A stretch of DNA of 64,000 bases. Source: Desemzia sp045528445 (lineage in GTDB: Bacteria; Bacillota; Bacilli; Lactobacillales; Carnobacteriaceae). Where the stretch lies: contig NZ_JBGQQU010000007.1 in the NCBI RefSeq assembly GCF_045528445.1, positions 31,990 through 95,989 of the forward strand, in the 5' to 3' direction. This document shows positions 1 through 7,638 of the stretch, piece by piece (the first letter of the stretch is position 1; the number at the start of each line of letters is the position of its first letter). A program made the translations under genes and the position numbers. The notes below the pieces were generated by a model. The model was not told where the DNA came from. It did no database searches and was given only the letters and a program-made list of their open reading frames with translations.

Positions 1-430
1 AGATATCGATGGAATCTCGTTCTCTTTTTTTAGCAATTTCTCTCCAATTTAAGAAACCGGCATCTAATCCGCGCAACAACATTTCAGCTGTCCCAAGATT
101 GGTTGCTAAAGGAATTTCATAGACATCGCTCAAACGCAGCAAAGCAGAAATATCCGGTTCGTGAGGTTGCGAAGTCAACGGGTCACGAATAAAAATCACC
201 ATATCTATTTTGTTATCTGAGATGAAAGCACCGATTTGTTGATCTCCGCCTAGGGGTCCTGATTTAAAACGGTGAATCGGTAATCCAGTGGCTTCAATAA
301 TTCGTTCTCCAGTGGTTCCCGTTGCATAAAGTGTGTGTTTATTTAAGATTTCTTGGTAAGCGATACTTAGCTTTACAATGTCATCTTTCTTTTTATCATG
401 GGCAATCAAAGCAATATTTAATTTAATCAA
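1..430 (-). CDS. mgsA: Methylglyoxal synthase, 3' end cut by window edge
   Basis: Converts dihydroxyacetone phosphate to methylglyoxal and phosphate, a cytoplasmic bypass of lower glycolysis. The 143 visible residues match the family from the N-terminal IALIAHDKKKDDIV through ATGTTG, SGPLGGDQQIG and RDPLTSQPHEPD. In the visible protein Asp63, His90 and Asp93 fit the catalytic aspartate and histidine positions known for MgsA. No ATG is available. A TTG at 430-428 lies about 9 nt after a GGAG-like ribosome site, so it is taken as the start. The frame is still open at base 1; since family members are about 140-150 residues, only a few codons should be missing. Confidence 0.9.
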   Translation of the reverse strand, partial: MIKLNIALIAHDKKKDDIVKLSIAYQEILNKHTLYATGTTGERIIEATGLPIHRFKSGPLGGDQQIGAFISDNKIDMVIFIRDPLTSQPHEPDISALLRLSDVYEIPLATNLGTAEMLLRGLDAGFLNWREIAKKRERDSIDI

Positions 431-605
431 CTTATTCACTCCATTCCATTATCTTTTCTTTCTTATCATACCATTTAGCATTCTAAATTTAAAACTCTGC
501 TCTGTATCGTGAGAATTTTTTTGCAAAAGCCCTATTACTTGATGCTCTTTTCTAATTTCGTTACACTGATTTTAGAATCAAAAAAAAACAGAAAAGGAGA
601 TTATT

Positions 606-1121
606 ATGGGAAAAAAAGTAGCAACCGTTATAACTAAATTATTCGAAGATGTTGAGTTTACTTCTCCAAAAGAGGCTTTAACAGATGCTGGCCATGAAGT
701 AGTCACCATTGGCTTTGAAGCTGGTGAAACAGTTGAGGGCAAAAAAGGCGAAGCTTCTGTGACTATCGATAAAGGGATTGACGATGTAAAACCTGAAGAT
801 TTCGATGCCCTGTATATACCAGGCGGTTTTTCTCCAGATCAACTTCGTAAAGATGACCGTTTCTTGGCTTTTGTCCAAGCTTTTGCAAATGATCAAAAAC
901 CGATTTTCTCTATTTGCCACGGACCGCAGTTATTGATCAATGCAGAAGTCGTAAAAGGCAAAAAATTAACTGCTGTGAAGCAAGTTGCTGTTGATTTAAA
1001 AAACGCAGGAGCAGATTTTATTGATGCTGAAGTAGTTACAGATGACAGTGGTATGATTTCCAGTCGTACTCCTGATGATTTGCCAGCTTTTAACAAAGCG
1101 ATTGTAGCTGCATTAGATTAA
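606..1121 (+). CDS. PfpI/DJ-1 family protein (general stress protein 18-like)
   Basis: A 171-residue single-domain DJ-1/PfpI protein. The nucleophile-elbow motif FSICHGPQ places the reactive cysteine at residue 104, after YIPGGFSPDQL, which has the glutamine-amidotransferase-like fold signature. Relatives are described as stress proteins with protease, chaperone or deglycase activity; the real substrate cannot be read from sequence. AAAGGAG lies 7 nt before the ATG. It is monocistronic, divergent from mgsA, and followed by the candidate small RNA at 1216-1318. Confidence 0.9.
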   Translation: MGKKVATVITKLFEDVEFTSPKEALTDAGHEVVTIGFEAGETVEGKKGEASVTIDKGIDDVKPEDFDALYIPGGFSPDQLRKDDRFLAFVQAFANDQKPIFSICHGPQLLINAEVVKGKKLTAVKQVAVDLKNAGADFIDAEVVTDDSGMISSRTPDDLPAFNKAIVAALD

Positions 1122-1200
1122 ATCGCTTACTAAATAAGTATTTTTTCATTAAAATACCCTAAAAACTTCACCTGTTTTTCATGAAGAGTTTTCGGGAAAT

Positions 1201-1318
1201 TGTTATACTATTTTTAGTCGTTTAAGTAAACCTAAAAATTTTCAGACTCTTTTCTCCCCCTAATGAAAAGAGACTTATCCCTAATAGTAGAAACCTATCC
1301 CGGTTTCTACTTTTTTTT
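1201..1318 (+). ncRNA. Candidate small RNA with extended -10 promoter and C-rich hairpin loops
   Basis: An extended -10 (TGTTATACT, 1201-1209) predicts a start near 1216. Hairpin 1 pairs CTCTTTTC (1247-1254) with GAAAAGAG (1265-1272) around a loop containing CCCCC. Hairpin 2 pairs 1286-1295 with 1302-1311 around TATCCC and runs into eight T residues, an intrinsic terminator. No start codon with a ribosome site precedes an open frame. C-rich loops ahead of a terminator resemble RsaE/RoxS-type regulators, but no homology is shown. It could also just be the 3' UTR of the PfpI-like gene. Confidence 0.45.
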
Positions 1319-1324
1319 GCGTAA

Positions 1325-1358
1325 AAATAAAAAGCATTGCTTTATAGCAACGCCTTTT
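1325..1358 (-). terminator. Intrinsic terminator of the FUSC gene
   Basis: On the minus strand AAAGGCGTTGCT and AGCAATGCTTTT pair around ATAA with G-U wobbles and lead into a T-rich run immediately after the FUSC stop codon. Confidence 0.7.
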
Positions 1359-2423
1359 CTATTTTACTGTATTGGATATCGTTTGTTTATACATTTTGAT
1401 GGCTAGTGCAATAAACGCAGCCCCAATAAAAGCAATCACACTTCCTAGTACCAATCCGGCAAAACGATAGCTTACCAGGTCATGTACAAAAGCACCGCTA
1501 GATAAACTAGCTAACAACAAAGATAGCGGGTTGGTAAAGAAATTAGCTAATCCATAATTTCGAACCATACAATATTCTACAAATATATTCAGCACAGTGA
1601 TAATAATGATTGTCGAAAGCATACTCAAATCCAAAGAAAATAATAGAATTCCTAATAGTAATCCGACAATTCCTCCAATAATTCTTTGAACGTTACGATG
1701 GAAAATAATAATCAATTCTCTTCCTTGCAGAACAGCTGCACAAGAAATAGTGACCCAATAAGGGTTTCCTAGTCCTAAAGACATACCAATATAAGTAGCA
1801 AAAAAGATAATCCCTGCATGGTGGATAGAAGAGAGCAATAATTTCGAATCATTTTTAAGTGCATAATCAAGCTTTTCTCTAAAAGAAATGGATTTATAGG
1901 GTTCCATCTCTCCAATTAATCTGCGATGCATCATTCCTACTACAGAAGCGACAAGAATAGCTGCTATCACTCCAAACACAACATATGATGTAGCATGTAA
2001 GATTCCTGCAAAGTCTAATGACGTTCCTGTTGCCATAGAACTCACCATAATAACAAAGAACACTCCTGGCTTCGGTGCATTTAATATCCTAAAGATGATA
2101 AAACCAAGTAAACTGATCACACTAATCGTTATCGGAATCATCCAAGGTACAAAGGTCGATACAGCTCCTGAAAAGAAACCCAATACGATACAAACTCCTA
2201 CTCTAAAGATTCGTTGCATTAAATATTTCGTGGGAATCGGTAAATAATACAAAAAAGCAAATGCCCCTAATGCTCCAAAAGTTCCAATCTGCATATTGCC
2301 TAAGAAATAGCCTATGAAAAGCATCATACCAGTTGTGATACCTGCTCCAAAAACCCGTAATAGAGAATCATCCGTTTCTTTGATCAACAAGAGATCTTTA
2401 ACGGTATTCTTTATTTTACTCAT
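1359..2423 (-). CDS. FUSC family membrane protein
   Basis: A 354-residue integral membrane protein. About four hydrophobic segments fill residues 20-165, a charged stretch follows (MHRRLIGEMEPYKSISFREKL), and a second hydrophobic block spans about 195-340. This repeated layout is typical of the FUSC / aromatic-acid-exporter-like superfamily, whose members are proposed to export organic acids or amphipathic compounds. AGGTGA precedes the ATG by 7 nt. It is monocistronic with its own terminator, so context does not give a substrate. Confidence 0.75.
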   Translation of the reverse strand: MSKIKNTVKDLLLIKETDDSLLRVFGAGITTGMMLFIGYFLGNMQIGTFGALGAFAFLYYLPIPTKYLMQRIFRVGVCIVLGFFSGAVSTFVPWMIPITISVISLLGFIIFRILNAPKPGVFFVIMVSSMATGTSLDFAGILHATSYVVFGVIAAILVASVVGMMHRRLIGEMEPYKSISFREKLDYALKNDSKLLLSSIHHAGIIFFATYIGMSLGLGNPYWVTISCAAVLQGRELIIIFHRNVQRIIGGIVGLLLGILLFSLDLSMLSTIIIITVLNIFVEYCMVRNYGLANFFTNPLSLLLASLSSGAFVHDLVSYRFAGLVLGSVIAFIGAAFIALAIKMYKQTISNTVK

Positions 2424-2537
2424 CTGTCAATCACCTATTCTATTAATTATAGTTTACTGTATTGGTTTACCAAAAATATCAGTAACTCTTATATTATACA
2501 CCCTTTATCACATCTTTGCTCGTCTTCTTTTAACAAT

Positions 2538-3030
2538 ACACGTCATACGCATGAAAAGTACTTTCTCCCAAAAAAATTAAGGTCTTCTTTTTAAAACGCT
2601 CTCTTAATGAGTAGGGGCGTCTCTATGAGGTGAAATTTCCTCCGGGATGGACGGGTTTGCTTGTGGAAAGCCATGGGACTGTCTGGAGCCTGTAGTCTCC
2701 AGACTTTCAAGCTTCAAACGGAATCGTAAGCGCTGAAGCGCCAACGCTCCGTAATTCACATTTCATCCCTTACATGGCTACAAGCAACCCCTATTCCTCC
2801 AGAAATATCACGGGTCTCAAACGAGTCACAGCTTAAAAAGCGTGCCTAAGTATTTCGGGAAGTTCAAAGAAAGCAGGACTTTCTCATAATGAAGACCGAA
2901 GACTTCCCCTTCACTCAACAGATGGAAAATCTCGTTTATGTCGCCCGCCTCCGCATTTTTCTTTTAGCAGAGAGACGTGAGGATTCGTAATCTTATTTTT
3001 TATTTAAAGTTTTTCATGCGTATGACGTGT
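2538..3030. mobile_element. MITE-like element with 20-bp terminal inverted repeats and 7-bp target duplication
   Basis: Perfect 20-bp inverted repeats, ACACGTCATACGCATGAAAA at 2538-2557 and its reverse complement at 3011-3030, bound a 493-bp element. The heptamer TAACAAT directly flanks both ends (2531-2537 and 3031-3037) as a target-site duplication. No transposase frame lies inside, so mobility would depend on a transposase elsewhere. The interior carries the structured element at 2632-2806 and a second foldback at about 2858-2907 (GGGAAGT with ACTTCCC, nested AGAAAG/CTTTCT). Confidence 0.8.
2632..2806 (+). ncRNA. Structured element, copy A (three-way-junction foldback)
   Basis: Outer arms pair GCCATG (2670-2675) with CATGGC (2773-2778), extended outward by GGGTTTGCTTGT against ACAAGCAACCCC and by ATTTC against GAAAT. 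Two inner hairpins are GTCTGGAG/CTCCAGAC (2681-2688/2697-2704) and ACGGA...GCGC-TGAA-GCGC...TCCGT (2719-2752). A diverged copy on the minus strand at 50120-50305 keeps the same architecture, the TGAA tetraloop and the junction stretches CCATGGGAC and AATTCACATT, with compensatory changes in both hairpins. This suggests selection on RNA structure. The strand is inferred from the tetraloop orientation shared by the two copies. Confidence 0.6.
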
Positions 3031-3098
3031 TAACAATACCGGCTTTACAAATAGAAAAAAAAGTACAGTTTAGGCATAATTTCTTCACAATTATTGAG

Positions 3099-3220
3099 TA
3101 TGATAAATTCATACCAATAACAACCAACTTTTTTATATTTTCATTTTTACCTTATACTCCTCCAAAGTATCAGGTACTACTCCTTTTAACCACTTGCTCA
3201 TGCAGCAAGTGGTTTTTTTA
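3099..3220 (+). ncRNA. Candidate anti-Shine-Dalgarno small RNA 1 (CCUCC loop)
   Basis: Hairpin 1 pairs ACCTTATACT (3149-3158) with AGTATCAGGT (3166-3175), leaving loop CCTCCAA. The linker holds a second pyrimidine tract ACTCCTTTT. Hairpin 2 is an 11-bp perfect stem (AACCACTTGCT 3188-3198 with AGCAAGTGGTT 3204-3214) followed by seven T residues. The core TACTCCTCCAAAGTA is repeated exactly in the candidate at 4656-4762. A possible -10 is TATGAT (3099-3104), but no good -35 was found, so the 5' end is uncertain. Layout resembles streptococcal csRNAs; no homology claimed. Confidence 0.5.
3188..3220 (+). terminator. Intrinsic terminator of candidate small RNA 1
   Basis: Perfect 11-bp stem, loop CATGC, then a seven-T run. 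No protein gene ends just upstream on this strand, which is why a small RNA is proposed. Confidence 0.85.
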
Positions 3221-3397
3221 TTTAGAGAGTAACAGAAAAACAGAATTGTATTTAATAGAGGGTCTTTCTGTCTGATTTGAATGGATAATAGTGGAAAACA
3301 GCTTCAACCTTTTCTTATTTCATTTATGAGCTTGCAGTAATGATCGGTTTTGAATTATCTTTAGTCATATACATGAATGGATTTAAGGAGGAAAAAA

Positions 3398-4537
3398 ATG
3401 TTTTTAAGCGAAGAATTGCTAAAGGAGATTCATCAACGCGCCCCAAAGTATGACCAAGAAAATAGTTTTCCTTATGAAGATTACGATGCTTTAAAGGCAG
3501 CAGGATATTACAAAGCCTTTGTTCCTAAAGAATACGGAGGTCATGGACTGACGTTGAAAGAAATCGCACAAGAGCAGATTCGCTTGGCAAAAGCTGCTCC
3601 TGCAACAGCGCTAGGTATCAATATGCACCAAATTATTGTCGGTGTTGGAAAATACATGGTTCGTCATGGAAATAAACGAGGCGAGCAAATCCTAAAGGAC
3701 GCCGCTGAAGGTCATTTGCTTTCTTTTGCTATCTCAGAACCGGCTAACGATCGTGTTCTTTTTGGATCCATTTGCCAAGCAAAACCAGAGGAAGATGGAG
3801 GCTACCGTTTTTACGGGCCAAAAGTCTTTATTTCTATGTCTGGAGAAGCTGCTCGTATGGTGACCTATGGAATGGATGATACTAGTGGTGATCCACAATC
3901 TGTTTTTGCTTACATCAAAAACGATCCTAAAACCGTTCAAGTCAATTCAGAATGGGATACTCTGGGAATGAAAGGAACTCAGTCTTACAACTTAGTGTTA
4001 GACGGTGCTTACGCGGCTGAAGACAGCATTTTGACAACAGTAGCGCCTGGTCCCAGTTTTGATCCCGTGGTTTTTGGAATATTTGCCCACTTTGAAATTT
4101 TACTGGCTGCGACGTATCATGGTCTGGGTCAACGGGCGTTGGAATTAGGGATTGAGCGCGTGAAAAAACGCAAGTCCATCGCTCATGGAACGACTTACGA
4201 TCAAGATAAAAATATCCGCTGGCGCATTGCGGAAGCAGCTTTACGGTTGGATGCCATTCCCCCGCAAATCAATACTTTAGCAGATGATGTGGAAAATGAT
4301 GTGGACCACGGAGTCTATTGGATGCCTAGGTTATCTGCTATAAAAAACTATTCTGTTGAAGCTTCTTTCAAAACAGTCGAAGAAATGGTTCGTGCTTCTG
4401 GCGGCGGAGCATACTCCAATAACAGCGAATTGTCACGTTTAGTACGGGATGTTTATGCCGGTCTGTTCCAACCTTCTGACCAAGAATCGCTTCATGACTC
4501 CTGGGCTTCACTTTTACTGGGACCAATTGAAAAATAG
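3398..4537 (+). CDS. Acyl-CoA dehydrogenase family flavoprotein
   Basis: A 379-residue protein with the N-terminal helical domain (PKEYGGHGLTLKEI), the middle beta domain (FAISEPANDR, GPKVFISMSG, WDTLGMKGTQS) and a C-terminal helical domain ending RASGGGAYSNNSELSRLVRDV. The C-terminal region looks more like the type-2 branch that includes flavin monooxygenases such as DszC than a classical fatty-acyl-CoA dehydrogenase, so the substrate is uncertain. AAGGAGG lies 7 nt before the ATG at 3398; an upstream in-frame ATG at 3377 has no such site. Candidate small RNAs flank the gene on both sides. Confidence 0.85.
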   Translation: MFLSEELLKEIHQRAPKYDQENSFPYEDYDALKAAGYYKAFVPKEYGGHGLTLKEIAQEQIRLAKAAPATALGINMHQIIVGVGKYMVRHGNKRGEQILKDAAEGHLLSFAISEPANDRVLFGSICQAKPEEDGGYRFYGPKVFISMSGEAARMVTYGMDDTSGDPQSVFAYIKNDPKTVQVNSEWDTLGMKGTQSYNLVLDGAYAAEDSILTTVAPGPSFDPVVFGIFAHFEILLAATYHGLGQRALELGIERVKKRKSIAHGTTYDQDKNIRWRIAEAALRLDAIPPQINTLADDVENDVDHGVYWMPRLSAIKNYSVEASFKTVEEMVRASGGGAYSNNSELSRLVRDVYAGLFQPSDQESLHDSWASLLLGPIEK

Positions 4538-4613
4538 AAAACAGTCTTGAATTGCATAGAACAAATTCGCTAAAAGAAAAGAGTTCCATCACACAATCTT
4601 CATATTTAACGGC

Positions 4614-4762
4614 TATACTCTATTTATACCAAACAAACAAGCAACCCCTTGTTTACTCTTTACTCCTCCAAAGTAAAGATACCCTTTTCTGTGATTCAAC
4701 ATGTGCTGAACTAGTTGAACACAAAGCACCCTCACTTGCATAGCAAATGAGGGTGTTTTTTT
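4614..4762 (+). ncRNA. Candidate anti-Shine-Dalgarno small RNA 2 (CCUCC loop)
   Basis: A possible -10, TATACT (4614-4619), lies upstream of three hairpins. The first is TCTTTACT (4657-4664) with AGTAAAGA (4672-4679), loop CCTCCAA identical to that of the candidate at 3149-3175. The second pairs TTCAAC with GTTGAA around 4694-4719. The third is a terminator: CACCCTCA (4727-4734) with TGAGGGTG (4748-4755), inner TTGC/GCAA, then seven T residues. It begins about 80-120 nt after the acyl-CoA-dehydrogenase-like stop, so a 3'-UTR-derived RNA is the alternative. Confidence 0.5.
4727..4762 (+). terminator. Intrinsic terminator, candidate small RNA 2 / acyl-CoA dehydrogenase-like gene
   Basis: Stem CACCCTCA-C-TTGC / GCAA-A-TGAGGGTG with loop ATA and a T7 tail. 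Confidence 0.9.
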
Positions 4763-4835
4763 ATGTCCTCTCAATCTCGGAGTACTAAGGCATTTCAGCT
4801 ATAGCAGGATTTACAGTTTCATTTCGCCAAACTTT

Positions 4836-5831
4836 TTATTCAGCATCTTTATCTTTCCGTTCTTCTTTGTCTCTTCTCTTGGCCATTATTTTTTTCTTTT
4901 CTGGATAACGGCTCGATTGTCGATTTCTAGCAGCTCTCTCAGCTTCTTTTTTCTTCCACCAATTGGTTTTGCGTACTCTCCAGACCATAATTCCAATCAG
5001 CAACAAAATAATCAAGTAAGGCAACACATAAATCAACCAGATAGCAGTATCTTGCAACCAATAGTAGAAAGTATACGCTGAATCAACAATGGCTTCTTTT
5101 GCTCGTTCCCAAAATGGCATAGTAGAACCAGGTTGGTTGGAGATTCTGGAGCGTTCCAGAATAGTTAAATACAACGTTGAATATTCTACCAAATCATCGA
5201 TCGTATTATTTTGGGACTGCAAAATTTCTCTCTCCGCAACGGTTTCGGATAAATTATTTTCAATTGCCAAAATGTCCTCTATCGCTGTAGCTTGATCCAA
5301 TAATTCCAGTAATCGGTCTTCTTTGCGTTGCAGCACTTCAATTCGAGTCTGGGTATCTTGATACTGTTTAGTGGCATCTTGATTCCCGATTTGTTCACTG
5401 ACCTTAGTGCCTAGATTTCCATCTAAATCAGCTAAGAAGTCGGTTACTGCCTCTGACGGGATACGGATAGAGAAATTTCCTTGACGAAGATCAGCCTCGC
5501 TCCGATTGCTGTAGCCATTGATGGTGTTTGTTGTTTCATTTGACGATTCGATGTAAGACTGATACTTTTCGACGATTTCTTTTAACTGAGTGACAGCATT
5601 CTGGTATTCGAGAGTTTCATATGTCATATCTATCGTGGTGATGACTTTTTCTCCTATCAATAGATCCGTGCTGGCTTCTTCTTGAGAACCGGTAGTTTCG
5701 ACCTCCGTGGTGTTTGCAAGTCCCCCTCTATCTTCCATGACCGTTTCTGAAGTTGACGAATCATTGGTAGAGCATCCAACCAGTAATAATGCCAACATTA
5801 ACATTCCTAATTTCGCTATTCCTTTTTTCAT
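4836..5831 (-). CDS. DUF4349 domain-containing lipoprotein
   Basis: A 331-residue predicted lipoprotein. Signal peptide with lipobox LLVGC, Cys20 to be lipidated. A low-complexity Ser/Thr/Glu linker (about 21-65) precedes the DUF4349 region, with a coiled-coil-like heptad stretch (TQTRIEVLQRKEDRLLELLDQ, shortened here) and one membrane segment near residues 265-290 (LIYVLPYLIILLLIGIMVW). A very basic cytoplasmic tail follows, so it would be anchored at both ends. The start at 5831 follows GAGGAGGGG by 7 nt; an upstream in-frame ATG at 5861 lacks a site. Function of DUF4349 is unknown. Confidence 0.8.
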   Translation of the reverse strand: MKKGIAKLGMLMLALLLVGCSTNDSSTSETVMEDRGGLANTTEVETTGSQEEASTDLLIGEKVITTIDMTYETLEYQNAVTQLKEIVEKYQSYIESSNETTNTINGYSNRSEADLRQGNFSIRIPSEAVTDFLADLDGNLGTKVSEQIGNQDATKQYQDTQTRIEVLQRKEDRLLELLDQATAIEDILAIENNLSETVAEREILQSQNNTIDDLVEYSTLYLTILERSRISNQPGSTMPFWERAKEAIVDSAYTFYYWLQDTAIWLIYVLPYLIILLLIGIMVWRVRKTNWWKKKEAERAARNRQSSRYPEKKKIMAKRRDKEERKDKDAE

Positions 5832-5959
5832 TCCTAACCCCTCCTCTGCGCTTTTATTCATTGCCTTTAGTATACCTTTCCGTAATCACCAATTCAATTT
5901 ACGGCTGGCTGTTGAGCCGCTTGCTTCATCATTCAGTACCGCCCCTTGATGTTTAAGCC

Positions 5960-6004
5960 AAAAAAAAGCAGCTTCAAAAGTCGGTTAAGAACTTTTAAAG
6001 CTGC
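5960..6004 (-). terminator. Intrinsic terminator of the ABC-F gene
   Basis: On the minus strand GCAGCTTTAAAAGT pairs with ACTTTTGAAGCTGC and is followed by eight T residues. Confidence 0.9.
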
Positions 6005-6019
6005 CATCTCAGGTTAACA

Positions 6020-7597
6020 TTATTTTTTGAGCAATCGGATCTGCTGAAGTAGTTCAGTATACTCTTTTTCCAATAGGTCTTTCGACTCTTTTCCGGTCAA
6101 TAGTGATAGTTTTGAAATGACTGCATTCAATCGATTCTCCAACACCAACAACTCCTCTTTGCCAGCTTCGCGCTGTTTTGCTGGCAGTAGGGCTGAAGCT
6201 TCTTTTGCAAATACTTCTGACACTAAAACTTTCCGGTCTTTAATCTGCCAAATGTGAGTCGCAACATTTTTAACGAACTGTTCGTCGTGAGACACGAATA
6301 GAATTGTCCCCTCGTATGCCATTAAAGCTTCTTCAATAGCTTCCATAGAGGCGATATCCAGATAGTTCGTCGGCTCGTCTAATACCAGCACATTCGCATC
6401 ACTCACCAACAGCAATGCTAAAGAAACTTTGTTTTTCTCTCCGCCGCTCAAAACGGATACAGGCTTGAATACTTCAGCCCCTTTAAACAACAATCGCGCC
6501 AACAGCATACGGACAAAGGATTCTTCTTTGGTGCTTTTTCTCATCACATTTTCTAAAATCGTTTCTGATTCATCCAACAAGTCCAATGCTTGGCTGAAAT
6601 ACCCGAAGTGGATGTTTTTGGCTAAATGAATTCCTTTGCCTGCTTGAAAAATCATGTTGATCAATGTGGTTTTACCAGAACCATTTGCACCGATCAAAGC
6701 CGTTTGGGAATGGTTCAGCAATTGAAAGTCGGTGTTGTCGAATAAGACTCGTGAGTCGAACCTTTTGTGCACTTTCGACCCTGAGATCAAAATCGGATTG
6801 TGGATTTCTCTGCCTTTATCCAATTGGATTTTGACTGGCGGAAGATCTACAGGCTTTTCCTTAACAGTCAGATGTTCGATGCGCTTTTCGTAATTTTTCA
6901 CTGCTTTATCCAACGTTTTGCGTGCCCCTTGACCGCCCATTTTGTGCAAACGAGCTTCAGAAGGCCCCATACGTTTAGGCGCTCTGCGTACATTCTCTGA
7001 TTTCTGATGAGTACTGGTCATGACCTTTTTCAACCGTTTCTTTTCTTTGACATAAGCTTCATACTCTTGTTGAGCCAAATCTTTTTCCTGATCTTTTTGC
7101 TTTCGATAGTCTTGATAATTTCCCGTGTAAAATCGTACTTCACCTTCTTCGATCTCAACGATCCGATTGCAGATACGATTTAAAAAAGCTCGATCATGCG
7201 AGATCACTAAGACAGCCCCCATGAACTGTTGCAATTGTTTTTCCAAATATTGACGAGCATTTGAGTCTAAGTGACTAGTAGGTTCATCTGCAAATAAAAT
7301 CCCAGACTGGATAGACAATGCTCTGTTGATTTGCTCTTTCGTGTGTTCGCCACCGCTTAATGTATCCAACGGCTCCCGGTCTGGCAATTGTTCAATAAAT
7401 CCTATAGTTCCATTGGTCTGGATACTTCCGGTGTCCGGTGTTTCTTTTTGAGCCAAGACGTTCAGCAAAGTTGTTTTACCAGACCCGTTTCTTCCTACAA
7501 TACCGATCCGATCGCCTTCATAAACATGCCATTCAGGAATCGTAAATAAATTCTTTTCGCCAATGGACTTTTCAAGTTGTTTTACTTCTATAAGCAT
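6020..7597 (-). CDS. ABC-F family ATPase, probable ribosome-protection type
   Basis: A 525-residue protein with two ABC domains and no membrane segments. First Walker A GRNGSGKTT, signature TLSGGEHTK, Walker B ILFADEPTSHLD. Second Walker A GANGSGKTT, signature VLSGGEKNK, Walker B VLVLDEPTNYLD. The basic interdomain linker (about residues 175-260, with RAPKRMGPSEAR) matches the antibiotic-resistance ARE ABC-F layout of Vga/Lsa/Msr relatives, which displace drugs from the ribosome. Spectrum cannot be predicted. Start 7597 follows AAGGAGG; an upstream in-frame GTG lies inside the leader. The leader has a 16-codon uORF and an SD-pairing hairpin. Confidence 0.85.
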   Translation of the reverse strand: MLIEVKQLEKSIGEKNLFTIPEWHVYEGDRIGIVGRNGSGKTTLLNVLAQKETPDTGSIQTNGTIGFIEQLPDREPLDTLSGGEHTKEQINRALSIQSGILFADEPTSHLDSNARQYLEKQLQQFMGAVLVISHDRAFLNRICNRIVEIEEGEVRFYTGNYQDYRKQKDQEKDLAQQEYEAYVKEKKRLKKVMTSTHQKSENVRRAPKRMGPSEARLHKMGGQGARKTLDKAVKNYEKRIEHLTVKEKPVDLPPVKIQLDKGREIHNPILISGSKVHKRFDSRVLFDNTDFQLLNHSQTALIGANGSGKTTLINMIFQAGKGIHLAKNIHFGYFSQALDLLDESETILENVMRKSTKEESFVRMLLARLLFKGAEVFKPVSVLSGGEKNKVSLALLLVSDANVLVLDEPTNYLDIASMEAIEEALMAYEGTILFVSHDEQFVKNVATHIWQIKDRKVLVSEVFAKEASALLPAKQREAGKEELLVLENRLNAVISKLSLLTGKESKDLLEKEYTELLQQIRLLKK

Positions 7598-7638
7598 AAA
7601 AAAACCTCCTTCAATTCTGAAGAAGATTGCCTGCACAT
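7588..7638 (-). promoter_or_regulatory. Leader uORF and SD-sequestering hairpin of the ABC-F gene
   Basis: An ATG at 7638-7636 opens a 16-codon frame (MCRQSSSELKEVFLCL, stop 7590-7588) that ends 10 nt inside the ABC-F gene in another frame. Within it CTTCTTC can pair with GAAGGAG, the ABC-F ribosome site, around AGAATT. This fits translational attenuation as known for several ribosome-protection genes. The uORF has only a weak ribosome site, so its translation is inferred. Confidence 0.4.

Noticed and set aside
3027..3275. 82-codon plus-strand frame
   Set aside because: It starts in the terminal repeat of the mobile element and reads through the small RNA terminator; composition is not protein-like.
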